A stretch of 64,000 nucleotides of DNA from Polynucleobacter necessarius (GTDB lineage: Bacteria > Pseudomonadota > Gammaproteobacteria > Burkholderiales > Burkholderiaceae), in contig NZ_LT606948.1 in assembly GCF_900095185.1 (NCBI RefSeq), positions 885,823-949,822 of the forward strand, in the 5' to 3' direction. Shown one piece after another: positions 1 to 10,238 of the stretch. Position 1 is the first letter of the stretch, and each line of letters starts with the position of its first letter. Under the pieces are notes generated by a model, which did not search any database, was not told where the DNA came from, and saw only the letters and a list, made by a program, of their open reading frames with translations. A program made the translations under genes and the position numbers.

Positions 1-481
1 AACAACCATTCTCTAGTGGACACATATTCATAATCGCCAAAGCGATTATTACTGAGTTTGAAAGCGACATTAGGCTCGAGATGATTTTAAATGAACTGAT
101 CTATAGATTTCATCAGTATTTTACTCGTTAGAGGGGATATGAATCTCAAAAAGGGGGTAATTCGATTAGCTTGATTGCACCACCCCGAATTTGATTTTCA
201 ACCTCCTCGCGACTGGGTGGTAACGCTATTGGGTTGAGCATTACGTTGAGACCATTCCCAATATGATGGGTTTCGTTTGCCTTGCGCCTTCTGAGCTTGG
301 GCAAGGTTTGCTTAAGGCGCCATTTAAAGGACTGATGATGAGAGTTTGTGAGCTGGGTCTCTGAATAAGCGAATTGCAGTTGATTGCGATCGGCAATTTT
401 GAGTGCTCGATTCAAAATACCTATCGAATGACCAATACCTGCATCAGGATTATCGTAATCTAGAATAAAGCGATTAGACAT
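1..481 (-). pseudogene. Broken gene of unknown function in the glycan cluster, cut by the window start
   Basis: An ATG at 481 lies inside the last 8 bases of the GT10 gene, suggesting translational coupling. The frame runs about 112 codons (start MSNRFILDYDNPDAGIGHS) to a TGA at 146-148. Protein-like sequence then resumes in other frames and reaches the window edge; one segment reads LSNNRFGDYEYVSTREWL. At least two frame changes are therefore present within about 150 bp. The family is not recognised. The position behind a fucosyltransferase suggests a glycan-related role, but that is inference. The true 3' end lies outside the window. Confidence 0.55.
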
Positions 482-1490
482 GCTTGAGGTCTTTAAGAAT
501 CTTGCTAATAATCGTTGACACGTAAGTTGTGGTATCAAACTCCATTGCTTTAGGAGATGTTAGAAATTCACGAATGTATTCTTGGTATTTTGTATAATGC
601 TGTGCATTGATGCTCAATAAGAAGCGGTGTACTTCCGCAGTATTCTTAAAGTCTCTTCTATCAATAAAACAGGACTTAGGAATGTGATGTGTGATCGTAT
701 TCGAGCCCCAGTAGACTGGAACGCATCCCCCAAAGAAGCAATCAAAGATTTTTTCACTAATGTAATCAGGCAGATTGGCTACGTTTTCATAGCAATAGGC
801 AAACTTCGTTTTTCGATAGATCAATTCTTTATCTTCTACTTCCCCTGCATAACTTGGAAAGGGTTTATAGCCTATGAGTTGGGTCGCTAGTCTTTTGAAG
901 CGTCTTGATACTTTTTCAGATGCGGTAAAGCCTGGTTCAGGCTTGCTCCACCCTAGACCAAATAGTGAGAAATATTGAGGTGCATGGGATTCGTACCAGC
1001 GAATCACTTCTAAACGTTCCCGATAGAGATCATTTTCAAGACTTTTTGGAAATGCTTTATTCGCATTGATGATGCAGGAAAAAATCGGTCTTTCAGCGAA
1101 AGAGGGTGTGACTTGATTGCGTATTTGGTTGGGAATGAAGACGTGGCTGATATTTGGGAGGCTTGTAAAGTCGGCCTTCCAAGTAAACACCCCATCAAAC
1201 TGACTAAGGTAACCCTCATCTTGATTACGAGGGCAAATATAGGGGTTTTCGGTAGCAATGAGATACTTTGGGCCAGAAATTTGATCTAAAGGCTGACCGT
1301 CATGCAAAATACTAAAAGCGATTTCTCGACCCTCGTTGACATCTGGATTATTTAACTCAATCCCATGCTTCAGAAATTCTGCTCTAAGCAATCTATTGGT
1401 AAAGGTTGGGTTATAGGTATGATGTCTATCGATTTCCTCAAAAGAGGCATTTTTTACCCTATCACGTTGATAGTAATTGGCAAATAACAT
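474..1490 (-). CDS. Glycosyltransferase family 10 (alpha-1,3/1,4-fucosyltransferase-like)
   Basis: A 338-residue protein with the GT10 donor-binding signature near residues 230-265: KFAYCYENVANLPDYISEK followed by IFDCFFGGCVPVYWG. In this family the motif binds GDP-fucose, and the enzyme adds fucose to a lipopolysaccharide or other glycan acceptor at the cytoplasmic side of the membrane. Length suits bacterial members. The only complete GDP-fucose route in the window, manC-gmd-fcl, is at 40-43.8 kb. The start codon lies 6 bp from the divergent start of the GT69-like gene, so any promoter must lie inside that gene. The downstream partner is broken. Family assignment is firm; linkage and acceptor cannot be read from sequence. 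Confidence 0.85.
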   Translation of the reverse strand: MLFANYYQRDRVKNASFEEIDRHHTYNPTFTNRLLRAEFLKHGIELNNPDVNEGREIAFSILHDGQPLDQISGPKYLIATENPYICPRNQDEGYLSQFDGVFTWKADFTSLPNISHVFIPNQIRNQVTPSFAERPIFSCIINANKAFPKSLENDLYRERLEVIRWYESHAPQYFSLFGLGWSKPEPGFTASEKVSRRFKRLATQLIGYKPFPSYAGEVEDKELIYRKTKFAYCYENVANLPDYISEKIFDCFFGGCVPVYWGSNTITHHIPKSCFIDRRDFKNTAEVHRFLLSINAQHYTKYQEYIREFLTSPKAMEFDTTTYVSTIISKILKDLKHV

Positions 1491-1496
1491 TTTTAT

Positions 1497-2438
1497 ATGA
1501 CTCTAGTGAAGTTTCGAAAGCATACTCGTAAAGCTATTGCTGATTCCAAAATTTTGCTGGCTGGTCCTATCAGAAATGTAGCGCATACGATTCAAAATGA
1601 AGTTGAAACCTTGGCGGCAAGTTTTGCTAACTTCAAGGAAATTCATTGCTTTGTAGTTGAGAGTGATTCTAGTGATGATACCCCGAAAAAATTAGAGGAA
1701 CTCCAAGCAGCCATTAAAAATTTCTCATTTGTTAGCGTCGGTAACTTATGCAAGCAATATCCTAGACGCACTGACCGTATTGCCTTATGTAGAAATATTA
1801 TTATTGATGCAGTCGCTTCTAGGCAAGAATTCGCTGACATTGACTATATTGCCATGGCTGATTTAGATGGCATGAATGCTCTGGTGACCGCAGAAAAAAT
1901 TGCGCAGTGCTGGGAGGTGGATGAGCCATGGGATGTGATAACCGCCAATCAATTGGGTGAGTATTACGATATCTGGGGTTTAAGTCATCCAGATTGGAAC
2001 CCAATGGATTGTTGGGAGCAAAAGCTTCGGCTAGAGAATATTTTTGGTAACGATATGGCTCAAAATACTGCAGTGACTTGTAAGCAGGCTCCCATTGATC
2101 CTCGGGCTGATCTGATTGAGGTCGACTCTGCATTTGGCGGCCTTGGTATTTATACAAGAGCATCATTTTTAGCGGGAAGGTATGCTGGCACAGATGATCA
2201 GGCTGGTGGAATTGATGTCGCTGATCACATCCCTTTTCATCGTGATTTGCGAAAGAAAGGCTATCGTATTTTTATCAACCCAGCTTTAATCAATTGCGAT
2301 AAATCTACTCGTGATTATGCGGAAGGAGCTGTAGTCCCTAAGCGGAGAGGTGCCCTCAAGGTAGTTAAGCGCCTTGGGATTTTTTTGTTTGGAAAAAAGC
2401 GTTTTAATAAATACTTAGAGATGATGCATACGCCGTAA
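1497..2438 (+). CDS. Glycosyltransferase, GT69 / CAP59-like (tentative)
   Basis: A 313-residue protein that begins ILLAGPIRNVAHTI near residue 19, has an ESDSSDDT motif near 55-62, an RIALCRNIII stretch near 94, and an acidic DLDGMN motif near 122. The order resembles the CAP59/CMT1-type mannosyltransferase family (GT69), in which an acidic nucleotide-sugar-binding motif follows an ESxSxDxT turn. No signal peptide or membrane segment is apparent. It precedes rfbB by 22 bp and may be co-transcribed with the rhamnose genes. No clear ribosome-binding site is seen before the ATG; a GTG at 1506 is an alternative start. The glycosyltransferase call is reasonable, the sugar unknown. Confidence 0.55.
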   Translation: MTLVKFRKHTRKAIADSKILLAGPIRNVAHTIQNEVETLAASFANFKEIHCFVVESDSSDDTPKKLEELQAAIKNFSFVSVGNLCKQYPRRTDRIALCRNIIIDAVASRQEFADIDYIAMADLDGMNALVTAEKIAQCWEVDEPWDVITANQLGEYYDIWGLSHPDWNPMDCWEQKLRLENIFGNDMAQNTAVTCKQAPIDPRADLIEVDSAFGGLGIYTRASFLAGRYAGTDDQAGGIDVADHIPFHRDLRKKGYRIFINPALINCDKSTRDYAEGAVVPKRRGALKVVKRLGIFLFGKKRFNKYLEMMHTP

Positions 2439-2460
2439 GGCGAAACAACAGAGGTAAGCA

Positions 2461-3519
2461 ATGATTTTAGTAACTGGTGGCGCAGGCTTTATTGGCGGTA
2501 ACTTTGTTTTGGACTGGCTAAAAGTCCCAGAAAATGAAGGCATTATTAATTTAGATAAATTAACTTATGCCGGTAATCTAGCTACTCTTGATTCTTTAAA
2601 AAAAGATCAACGCCATATTTTTATTCATGGGGATATTGGTAACCAAGCCTTAGTCACCAAGCTGCTCAATGATTATCAACCGCGTGCGATCATTAACTTT
2701 GCTGCCGAAAGTCATGTGGATCGCTCGATTCATGGCCCTGCGGAGTTTGTGAATACTAATATCGTAGGGACATTTAATTTACTTGAGTGTGCTCGTAAGT
2801 ACTGGAATAGCCTTCAAGAAAAGGCAAAGGTAAATTTTCGTTTTCATCATATTTCTACTGATGAGGTCTATGGCTCCCTGTCTGCAACAGATCCCGCTTT
2901 TACTGAAACCAATCCTTATGAGCCCAATAGCCCATATTCAGCTTCTAAGGCTGCCTCTGACCATTTGGTGCGAGCCTGGTTTCATACTTATGGATTCCCA
3001 GTAGTGAGAACAAACTGTTCTAATAACTATGGGCCATATCATTTCCCCGAAAAATTAATTCCACTCGTTATTTTGAACGCCTTAAATGATAAGCTTTTGC
3101 CAATCTACGGTGATGGTCAACAAATCCGAGATTGGTTGTATGTCGGCGACCATTGCTCAGCAATTCGTGAAGTATTGACAAAAGGAAAATTAGGTGAGAC
3201 CTACAACATCGGTGGTTGGAATGAACAAGCCAATATTGATGTAGTCAAAACGATTTGTCGAATTTTGGATAAGTTAAAACCTCGGGCAGATGGCCAGTCC
3301 TATGACCAGCAAATTACTTTCGTGAAAGATCGCCCTGGACATGATCGACGCTATGCCATTGATGCTAGTAAAGTTGAGCGCGAGCTAGGCTGGCGTCCAG
3401 CAGAAACTTTTGATTCGGGTATTCGTAAAACAGTACAGTGGTACTTAGATAACCCTGTGTGGATCGAGGGTGTTGTGAGTGGATCCTATCGCGACTGGTT
3501 GCAAAAACAATACAACTGA
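2461..3519 (+). CDS. rfbB: dTDP-glucose 4,6-dehydratase
   Basis: Second step of dTDP-L-rhamnose synthesis: dTDP-glucose to dTDP-4-keto-6-deoxyglucose, NAD-dependent, cytoplasmic. The 352-residue protein has the Rossmann motif TGGAGFIG at 5-12, the catalytic STDEVYG segment at 132-138 with its Thr-Asp-Glu, and PYSASK at 158-163 giving the Tyr-Lys pair. Length is normal for the family. It heads the intact rfbB-rfbD-rfbA-rfbC block, with only 9 bp to rfbD. A purine-rich GAGGTAAG lies just before the ATG. Confidence 0.96.
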   Translation: MILVTGGAGFIGGNFVLDWLKVPENEGIINLDKLTYAGNLATLDSLKKDQRHIFIHGDIGNQALVTKLLNDYQPRAIINFAAESHVDRSIHGPAEFVNTNIVGTFNLLECARKYWNSLQEKAKVNFRFHHISTDEVYGSLSATDPAFTETNPYEPNSPYSASKAASDHLVRAWFHTYGFPVVRTNCSNNYGPYHFPEKLIPLVILNALNDKLLPIYGDGQQIRDWLYVGDHCSAIREVLTKGKLGETYNIGGWNEQANIDVVKTICRILDKLKPRADGQSYDQQITFVKDRPGHDRRYAIDASKVERELGWRPAETFDSGIRKTVQWYLDNPVWIEGVVSGSYRDWLQKQYN

Positions 3520-3528
3520 TATTGCTTC

Positions 3529-4503
3529 ATGAATATTCTCGTTTTTGGAAAGGATGGGCAGTTAGGTAAAGCTTTTAAAGTCTTATTAGATCGGTTGCCT
3601 AAAGCCGCTAAAGCACAGGTATCTTATCTTGGTAGGGCCGAGTGTGATCTTGCAAATGCAGCGGCAGTTCAATCGCACCTCAAGCAATCAGGAGCACATC
3701 TTATTATCAATGCTTCTGCATATACTGCAGTAGATAAGGCAGAAACTGAAACAGATTTAGCTTTTGCTGTGAATGCTAGAGCTCCCGAATTGATGGTGCG
3801 CTACGCTAGAGAAAATAACGCCACTTTCCTACATTTTTCAACGGACTATGTTTTTGATGGTCGTAAAGATGGTTGGTATATTGAGGCTGATGAGCGCAAT
3901 CCTTTAGGTGTTTATGGAAAAAGTAAGGCAGCTGGTGAGATAGCAATTGAGAATGCATTTGTAAATGCTCCTACAGGTCAATTTGCGATCTTAAGAACTA
4001 GCGGGGTATATGGCGACGGTGGTAATTTCATACGTACCATTTTGCGTTTGGCAAAAGAGCGAGGAGAGTTAAAAGTTATTCATGATCAGTATGGTGTGCC
4101 CACCTCTGCAAAATGGTTGGCGCAGGTAAGTTTAGATTTGGTCTTGGATTCGCAATGGAATCTCAAAAAGTTTGATTCAGGGATTTATCATGCAACCCCA
4201 GCGGGTGAGACTAGCTGGTATGGTTTGGCTTGCTTGGCGGCTCAAACAGCACTTGATGCTGGAATAACTCTAAAAGCCAATCCAGATGTCATTAAACCCA
4301 TCCAGACAATCGATTATCCTTTGCCAGCACCCCGACCTATGAATTCCCGTATGGACAGCTCTAAGCTACGCTCCGCCTTGCAAAATCACGCTTCTAAGAC
4401 CTCAAACTCTTATAATAAACCTCAAAATATGCCTAATTTCCCTGTATGGGATGGCTTGGTTCAAGAATACGTATCTCAACTTGCTGTTGACGGCTTAATT
4501 TAA
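3529..4503 (+). CDS. rfbD: dTDP-4-dehydrorhamnose reductase
   Basis: Last step of dTDP-L-rhamnose synthesis, NAD(P)H-dependent reduction of dTDP-4-keto-rhamnose. The 324-residue protein starts MNILVFGKDGQLG, with the glycine-rich nucleotide-binding loop at 7-13, contains HFSTDYVFDG and then VYGKSK, which supplies the short-chain dehydrogenase Tyr-Lys pair, and shows RTSGVYGDGGNF typical of RmlD. It is somewhat longer than the usual 290-300 residues because of a C-terminal extension. It lies 9 bp after rfbB and 41 bp before rfbA. Confidence 0.95.
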   Translation: MNILVFGKDGQLGKAFKVLLDRLPKAAKAQVSYLGRAECDLANAAAVQSHLKQSGAHLIINASAYTAVDKAETETDLAFAVNARAPELMVRYARENNATFLHFSTDYVFDGRKDGWYIEADERNPLGVYGKSKAAGEIAIENAFVNAPTGQFAILRTSGVYGDGGNFIRTILRLAKERGELKVIHDQYGVPTSAKWLAQVSLDLVLDSQWNLKKFDSGIYHATPAGETSWYGLACLAAQTALDAGITLKANPDVIKPIQTIDYPLPAPRPMNSRMDSSKLRSALQNHASKTSNSYNKPQNMPNFPVWDGLVQEYVSQLAVDGLI

Positions 4504-4544
4504 AAACTGCGCGCATTAAGTGGGGTGCTAGATAAGGGTATTAC

Positions 4545-5474
4545 ATGACGATAAATCGTAAGGGAATTATTCTGGCTGGTGGGTCCGGTACAAGGCTCTA
4601 TCCGGTGACTCAAGCAGTTTCCAAACAGTTGATGCCGGTTTACGATAAACCAATGGTGTATTACCCTTTGAGTACTCTGATGTTGGCGGGCATCCGCGAT
4701 ATCTTATTGATTTCCACGCCCCACGACACGCCGTGCTTTTCAGAATTACTCGGCGATGGCTCGCAGTGGGGCCTCAATATTGAATATTGTATTCAGCCAT
4801 CGCCAGATGGGCTGGCACAAGCATTTACATTAGGCAAAAATTTTATTGACAATAGCCCAAGTGCATTAGTATTGGGTGACAATATCTTCTATGGCTATGA
4901 ATTAGTGGATCAATTGGGCAAAGCTCATGATCGTAGCCAAGGAGCTACAGTATTTGCATACCATGTAAATGATCCAGAGCGTTATGGAGTCGTTGAGTTT
5001 GATAAAGACTACAAAGCACTCTCTATTGAAGAAAAGCCGCTAAAGCCGCGAAGTAGTTATGCGGTTACGGGCCTGTATTTTTATGATAATCAGGTCTGTG
5101 ATATCGCGGCCTCTATCAAGCCGAGTGCTCGTGGCGAACTGGAAATTACAGACGTAAATCGGATATATCTGCAAAAAAATGAATTGAACGTGGAGATCAT
5201 GGGCCGAGGTTTTGCCTGGCTAGATACGGGAACGCATGATTCGTTGCTCGATGCTGCTGGGTTTATTGCAACTTTGCAAAAGCGTCAAGGCCTCATGGTT
5301 GCTTGTCCCGAAGAAATTGCTTATAGACAGGGTTGGATTAGTGCAGAGACGGTTCAAAAAGTGGCTACCCAACTCAGTAAAAATAGTTACGGGCAGTACC
5401 TCAATAAGATTTTGAATGAATTGAATATGTATGTACAACCTGTAACTCTTTCTGCTAAGAAGGGCAGAGAATGA
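4545..5474 (+). CDS. rfbA: Glucose-1-phosphate thymidylyltransferase
   Basis: First step of dTDP-rhamnose synthesis: glucose-1-phosphate plus dTTP to dTDP-glucose. The 309-residue protein has the nucleotidyltransferase loop [10 protein letters not shown] at 11-20, a [12 protein letters not shown] segment with the substrate-binding Lys, and [10 protein letters not shown] near 105. Length is close to the usual 290-300. GATAAGGG precedes the ATG. Its last four bases (ATGA) overlap the rfbC start, so the two are probably translationally coupled. Confidence 0.96.
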   Translation: MTINRKGIILAGGSGTRLYPVTQAVSKQLMPVYDKPMVYYPLSTLMLAGIRDILLISTPHDTPCFSELLGDGSQWGLNIEYCIQPSPDGLAQAFTLGKNFIDNSPSALVLGDNIFYGYELVDQLGKAHDRSQGATVFAYHVNDPERYGVVEFDKDYKALSIEEKPLKPRSSYAVTGLYFYDNQVCDIAASIKPSARGELEITDVNRIYLQKNELNVEIMGRGFAWLDTGTHDSLLDAAGFIATLQKRQGLMVACPEEIAYRQGWISAETVQKVATQLSKNSYGQYLNKILNELNMYVQPVTLSAKKGRE

Positions 5475-6037
5475 GTCAGCATCCTAAGTTGAAAATTACT
5501 CCAACAGAAATTCACGATTTATTGATCGTAGAACCAAAGGTATTTGGTGATGAGCGTGGTTGGTTTACCGAGTCTTTTAATGTAAAAGACTTTACTAATG
5601 CTACTGGTTTAGATATTGAGTTTGTACAAGATAATCATTCCTATTCCCGTCAATGGACTCTGCGCGGTCTACACTATCAACTAGAAAAGGCGCAGGGCAA
5701 GTTAGTCAGAGTGGTGGTAGGAAGTGTATATGACGTAACTGTTGATATTCGTAAAGATTCACCAACTTACGGCAAATGGGTGGGGATTGAATTAAGCGCT
5801 GAAAACCATAAACAGATGTGGATACCAGCCCAATTAGCACATGGCTTTTTGGTTCTCTCAGAGACCGCTGAGTTTTTGTATAAGACTACCGATTATTATC
5901 ATCCGCAAAGTGAAGCGTGCCTTGCCTGGAATGATCCAACGGTAGGCATTGAATGGCCACTTCCGGCTGGCGCTCAACCCAATATGAATGCGAAAGATTC
6001 TGCGGGATTACTGTGGGATATGGCGCCTAAGTTTTAA
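5471..6037 (+). CDS. rfbC: dTDP-4-dehydrorhamnose 3,5-epimerase
   Basis: Epimerises dTDP-4-keto-6-deoxyglucose to the rhamnose configuration. The 188-residue cupin-fold protein contains [19 protein letters not shown] around residues 52-70, with the catalytic His in RGLHYQ, and [13 protein letters not shown] around 118, both typical of RmlC. Length is normal. It overlaps rfbA by 4 bp and completes the four-gene dTDP-rhamnose set, so rhamnose is predicted in this cell's surface glycan. Confidence 0.96.
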   Translation: MSQHPKLKITPTEIHDLLIVEPKVFGDERGWFTESFNVKDFTNATGLDIEFVQDNHSYSRQWTLRGLHYQLEKAQGKLVRVVVGSVYDVTVDIRKDSPTYGKWVGIELSAENHKQMWIPAQLAHGFLVLSETAEFLYKTTDYYHPQSEACLAWNDPTVGIEWPLPAGAQPNMNAKDSAGLLWDMAPKF

Positions 6038-6073
6038 TAGCTGACTTGCGTTAAAAGATAAGATAATGCTCAT

Positions 6074-7141
6074 ATGAGCGTCGTATTTTCCAACCCTTTA
6101 GTAAATCAAAAACCTGATCCCAAGATTTTGTTGGTCAAACTCTCTTCCTTGGGGGATGTGCTCCACAACTTGCCGATTGTTTGGGATTTGCGCGCTCGTT
6201 TACCTGGCGCCCAAATAGACTGGGTAGTTGAAGACGGGTACGTTCACCTATTAGAGCCTCTATTGAGTCGTGAGGGCGCTAAGGGTATTGATCATATTAT
6301 TCCTTTTGGCTTGCGTCGCTGGAAAAAAAACCTGCTTCAGTCATCAACCTGGAAAGAATTTTTTGCTTTTAAAGACCAGTTGCAAAAAAGTACATACGAT
6401 GCCCTCATTGAAACTCAGGGATTACTCAAATCTGCGCTAGTTTGCTCTTTAGCCAAAAAATCTTTAAACGCCATTATTGCTGGCCTTGCCAATGCAACTG
6501 AATTTTCGGGTTATGAGCCGATAGCCCGATCTTTTTACAACCAGTCGGTACAAGTTCCATTGCAATGCCATGCAGTTGACCGTTCTCGCTGGGTGATGTG
6601 TTCTGCATTCGATTGGCCGCTGATCGAACGTACTACCCAGCCTCAGTTTTATCCTCATCATTATCTTGAGCAACTTGCTGCGAGCTCTAGTCACTCCATT
6701 TGTGCACTGAAAATGCCTTATGTGCTTTGCTTTCATTCGACAGCAAGGGAGGCAAAGCGCTGGTTAAATGAAAATTGGGTGCTTTTGGGTAATAAACTCG
6801 CTGATCAGGGATATCAAGTAGTTCTGCCATGGGGCAATCTCGCAGAAAAAGCAGTAAGCGAAACGATTGCTAAGCACATTCCCGGTTCATTAGTGCCTGA
6901 GGCTTTCTCGATCGAAGACGCTTTTTCAGTCATGGCTGGTGCAGCGCTGACTGTAGGTGTTGACACAGGCCTTACTCATTTAGCAGCGGTCTTAGGCAAG
7001 CCCACAGTTGAAATCTATTGTGACTCGCCTAGATGGAAGACTGAGGGTTATTGGTCAGAGAAAATTCGAAATGTAGGCGATATTCAGAAGTCGCCAAGTG
7101 TAGCGGAAGTAATTGCTGCTACTGCTGAATTATTGCCTTAA
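6074..7141 (+). CDS. waaC: Lipopolysaccharide heptosyltransferase I
   Basis: Adds the first heptose to the Kdo of the lipopolysaccharide inner core, acting at the inner face of the inner membrane with ADP-heptose. The 355-residue GT9 protein has the N-terminal motif ILLVKLSSLGDVLHNLP near 19-35 and the C-terminal GVDTGLTHLAAVLGKPTV near 295, which binds the nucleotide sugar. It follows the rhamnose block by 36 bp. Its stop codon overlaps the end of the convergent TolC-family pseudogene by four bases. RfaC-like length and motifs favour heptosyltransferase I over II. Confidence 0.9.
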   Translation: MSVVFSNPLVNQKPDPKILLVKLSSLGDVLHNLPIVWDLRARLPGAQIDWVVEDGYVHLLEPLLSREGAKGIDHIIPFGLRRWKKNLLQSSTWKEFFAFKDQLQKSTYDALIETQGLLKSALVCSLAKKSLNAIIAGLANATEFSGYEPIARSFYNQSVQVPLQCHAVDRSRWVMCSAFDWPLIERTTQPQFYPHHYLEQLAASSSHSICALKMPYVLCFHSTAREAKRWLNENWVLLGNKLADQGYQVVLPWGNLAEKAVSETIAKHIPGSLVPEAFSIEDAFSVMAGAALTVGVDTGLTHLAAVLGKPTVEIYCDSPRWKTEGYWSEKIRNVGDIQKSPSVAEVIAATAELLP

Positions 7142-8736
7142 CGCAGTAAGGCATTGATTGCTACCAGATCTTCATCGTTGAGCGCGGCGGCGTGTGCTTT
7201 TAATGTAATCGCATTCACAATAGTCTTGTAGCGTGCTTGTTGTAGTAAAGAGTGGGTATTGATTAACAAATCGAGTGCAATCAGTACATCGATATTGATC
7301 AAGGTACCTACCTGAAAGCTGACTCCAATGCGGATGAAGTAGAGCTGCTCTGCAGCCTCATATGCTTTAACACTAGCGAGAGGCCCCTATAAAAACCAGT
7401 AAAAGCTGTACGTGTGTTTTGTGCTGCTGTCCGTCGATAGTTGTCGTAATTTGCTTTCGCCACATCTAATAGAGCGGCATTTTGTCGAATCACTGAACTG
7501 TTGTAGCCACCAGAAACCAGCGGAATAGTCATTGGCAGTGCGACGGTATTGTGATAGATGTTCGTATTTGCTGGTGTGTAGTTATTTGGCCTTCCGTTAG
7601 AGGTGTTGTATCCAGAGGTACCGACAAAATTGGCGGTAGGGTATTTTAATGCCTGAGCACCTCGATAGGTGCGCTCTGCAATGCTTACAGACAGCTGTCC
7701 AGCAAGAACATTAAAGTTTGATGCCTCTGCTTGGTTTATCCAATCATCCAGCGTTTGTCCAGGAGGTAGGTGGGGATTAACGCTCTCTGCAATAGGACTA
7801 CCTTTGGTGTCTTTGTTCTTGCTAGGTGGATCTTGAGGCACCCCTTCAATTTTGGCATCCTTAATAAGGGGCTTTCATGCACCTACTGGACGTCCAACGA
7901 TTTGTTCTGGTGCTCCACGTTTGACAATCAGATCTGCCTGTGGAGCGATCTCTTGTGAATTTGCTAAATCAAGCGCGGCTTGAGGGGTATTCACATCAAC
8001 AATGGTTGCAAGTCTGGCATCAAATTGCTGCTTAATTAAGTCTTTTTTATTTTTGTAAAGCGCCACATTATCTTAGCTAGTAAGAGCATCAAAATAGGCT
8101 TGTGTTACCCGTAATATCAGGTCTTGTTGCGCTGAGAAAAAGCGCGTGTCCGCTAATGTGGTATTGAGATCACCTTGCTTAAATAGCTCCAATGTAGCAA
8201 CGTTAAAAACAGGCTGAGTTAAGGTCGCTGTGTAACTCTTTTGATCAGAGAGTCTAGAGTTACCGGCATTATTCGATATGATAGTGCTGCCAGCACCATG
8301 TTGGTAGTAACGTGTTCCACCAGGGGTGGCATGAGCCTGTGCGGCATTAATAAAGAAAAGCCTTGCCAATACAGTTCTTTGCTCGCTTGGTAATTGAAAT
8401 GAGCCGCAGTTAATACGGGATCGCTAAAAGCAGCTTCTTGGTAAAGCTGAATTAAATCATTGAGTTGACCTTTATTTTCTGCATCCTTGCTACCTGTTAA
8501 GGTGGAGGGGCAGAAATGGGTGGTACTGCAGGTTTACTTGGCGGGACTGTAAGTTGCGGTGGCTGCTCAAGTCCTATAAGGGTAGAGGTACTCATCGGGG
8601 TTGGCAATGCAGGCCTTGGGGCAGCATTAGGGCTTTGCGCAAGGGTATGAAAAGACCAGGCACCAAAACCGAGCGCTTCACTCAGGATCAAAACAAAGGC
8701 TGTAAGTCGAGAGCGTCTAAAGCGGTTTAGGGTCAT
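7138..8736 (-). pseudogene. tolC: TolC-family outer membrane efflux protein, frameshifted
   Basis: Protein-like sequence runs through the interval in several frames: an N-terminal signal-like segment and proline-rich stretch (8497-8736), TLTQPVFNVATLELFKQGD with AYFDALTS (8073-8369), VALYKNKKDLIKQQFDARLA (7875-8066), NYRRTAAQNTRTAFTGFYRG (7308-7841), and a C-terminal tail ending NDEDLVAINALLR at 7138. The LxQPxFNVAxLELFKQGD and QNTRTAFTGFYRG motifs are typical of TolC outer membrane channels of type I secretion and efflux. At least four frame changes make it non-functional. The reconstructed length, about 520 residues, matches the family. The final codon overlaps the waaC stop. Confidence 0.88.
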
Positions 8737-8856
8737 GTAATTCAGTTACTTTTCAATGTGCTATCCAGTTTAAGGCCAATTTATTCCAATTGCATATTTC
8801 AGTACTATTTTGTCAAATCCCCTGATTTGCCCCTAGATACCTGTAAAATTTAGCTC

Positions 8857-9702
8857 ATGGATCTAATTTTGTTATTAACAGCAGTCATTCTGGGTGTTGT
8901 CGAAGGATTAACGGAGTTTTTGCCAATCTCCAGTACTGGTCATCTCATTTTGGTTGGTGACTTGTTCAACTTTAATGATGACCGAGGTAAAGCATTTGAG
9001 ATCATTATTCAGTTTGGCGCTATTTTGGCAGTCTGTTGGGAGTTTCGTCAAAAGCTTGGCAAAGTAGCATCTTCTTTTGGCAGCAGTGCACTTGCACGTC
9101 GCTTTATTGCGAATTTAATCATTGCCTCAATTCCGGCGATGGGGTTAGGTTTTGTCTTCGGTAAGCACATTAAAGCGGTATTGTTTTCCCCAATTCCTGT
9201 TGCTAGTGCATTTATTATTGGTGCCTTCATTATTTTTTGGGCAGAGCGCCACCAGCAAAAGCTCGTTACTAGTGCAACACATATTCAATCGGTCGATGAC
9301 CTTACCCCTTTGGATGCTCTAAAGGTCGGCATTGCTCAATGTGCAGCATTAATGCCTGGAACATCTCGCTCGGGTGCAACCATTATCGGCGGCATGCTAT
9401 TTGGCCTGCCGCGTGCAGTGGCAACTGAGTTTTCTTTTTTCTTAGCCATTCCAGTAATTGGTGGAGCTACTGCGTATGAGTTACTGAAGCTTTGGAAGGC
9501 ACCCGTTACTTTTTCTGGAGAATATACTCTCGCAATTGTGGTGGGCTTTATCGCTGCGTTTATTTCAGCATTTGTATGTGTTCGCTGGCTAATTCATTAT
9601 GTGGCTCACCATAATTTCATACCTTTTGCATGGTATCGCATAGCTTTTGGATTGCTGGTTTTATTCACCGCCTATACTGGCTTAATTGCTTGGTCCCATT
9701 AA
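8857..9702 (+). CDS. uppP: Undecaprenyl-diphosphatase
   Basis: Integral inner-membrane enzyme that dephosphorylates undecaprenyl pyrophosphate, recycling the lipid carrier for peptidoglycan and O-antigen. The 281-residue protein has the BacA/UppP signatures [14 protein letters not shown] (16-29) and [13 protein letters not shown] (about 166-178), which supply the catalytic Glu, His and Arg residues. About eight hydrophobic segments are visible. Length is normal. A TAAAAT box lies 8 bp upstream of the ATG, but no convincing -35 was found. It is transcribed divergently from the dead TolC gene. Confidence 0.95.
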   Translation: MDLILLLTAVILGVVEGLTEFLPISSTGHLILVGDLFNFNDDRGKAFEIIIQFGAILAVCWEFRQKLGKVASSFGSSALARRFIANLIIASIPAMGLGFVFGKHIKAVLFSPIPVASAFIIGAFIIFWAERHQQKLVTSATHIQSVDDLTPLDALKVGIAQCAALMPGTSRSGATIIGGMLFGLPRAVATEFSFFLAIPVIGGATAYELLKLWKAPVTFSGEYTLAIVVGFIAAFISAFVCVRWLIHYVAHHNFIPFAWYRIAFGLLVLFTAYTGLIAWSH

Positions 9703-9737
9703 CATCTTTATTGACTTACTAGGTTCAGGCAATTCTC

Positions 9738-10199
9738 ATGGATGCATCAATAGACGCAATCACCAATCATATTCAGCTAGCACTAGCACCCGTGTTTCTG
9801 CTAACTGCTGTGGCTACCTTTATTAATGCTATCTCTGGTCGTTTGGCCAGATCTGTAGATCGTATGCACTCAATCCGACGCGCTATCGATGAAGGACAAG
9901 TGAAGGACCCGGCACTATTGCGGAATATGCATAAAGACGCAAATGAAGTTAAAGTGCGTGGGCGCCTGTGTACCGCAGCCATCTTTTTTGATGTATTGAG
10001 CGGGGTTTTTATTTCTCTTACGGTATTGGAGCTCTTTTTCTTTCAGGCTGGTGCTGTACGTTCTTTGCAAACCATGTATGTTATTTGGACATTTGTACTG
10101 GGCCTTATCTTTTTTATGACATCTCTCGCCATCGTGCTTGCTGAGATTGTCTATGCTTATCGTTCTGCAGGCTGGAATAACCCCACGCTGGACAAATGA
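9738..10199 (+). CDS. DUF2721 family membrane protein
   Basis: A 153-residue protein with an N-terminal hydrophobic helix (LALAPVFLLTAVATFINAIS), a conserved GRLARSVDR motif near 34-42, and two further hydrophobic helices around residues 80-145. This arrangement matches DUF2721 proteins, small inner-membrane proteins common in proteobacteria and of unknown function. It lies 35 bp after uppP and 39 bp before the UDP-xylose synthase gene and may share a transcript, but neither neighbour suggests a specific role. Confidence 0.8.
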   Translation: MDASIDAITNHIQLALAPVFLLTAVATFINAISGRLARSVDRMHSIRRAIDEGQVKDPALLRNMHKDANEVKVRGRLCTAAIFFDVLSGVFISLTVLELFFFQAGAVRSLQTMYVIWTFVLGLIFFMTSLAIVLAEIVYAYRSAGWNNPTLDK

Positions 10200-10238
10200 G
10201 CAACTGTATTAATCATACTTTCTTAAATTAGGATCAAT

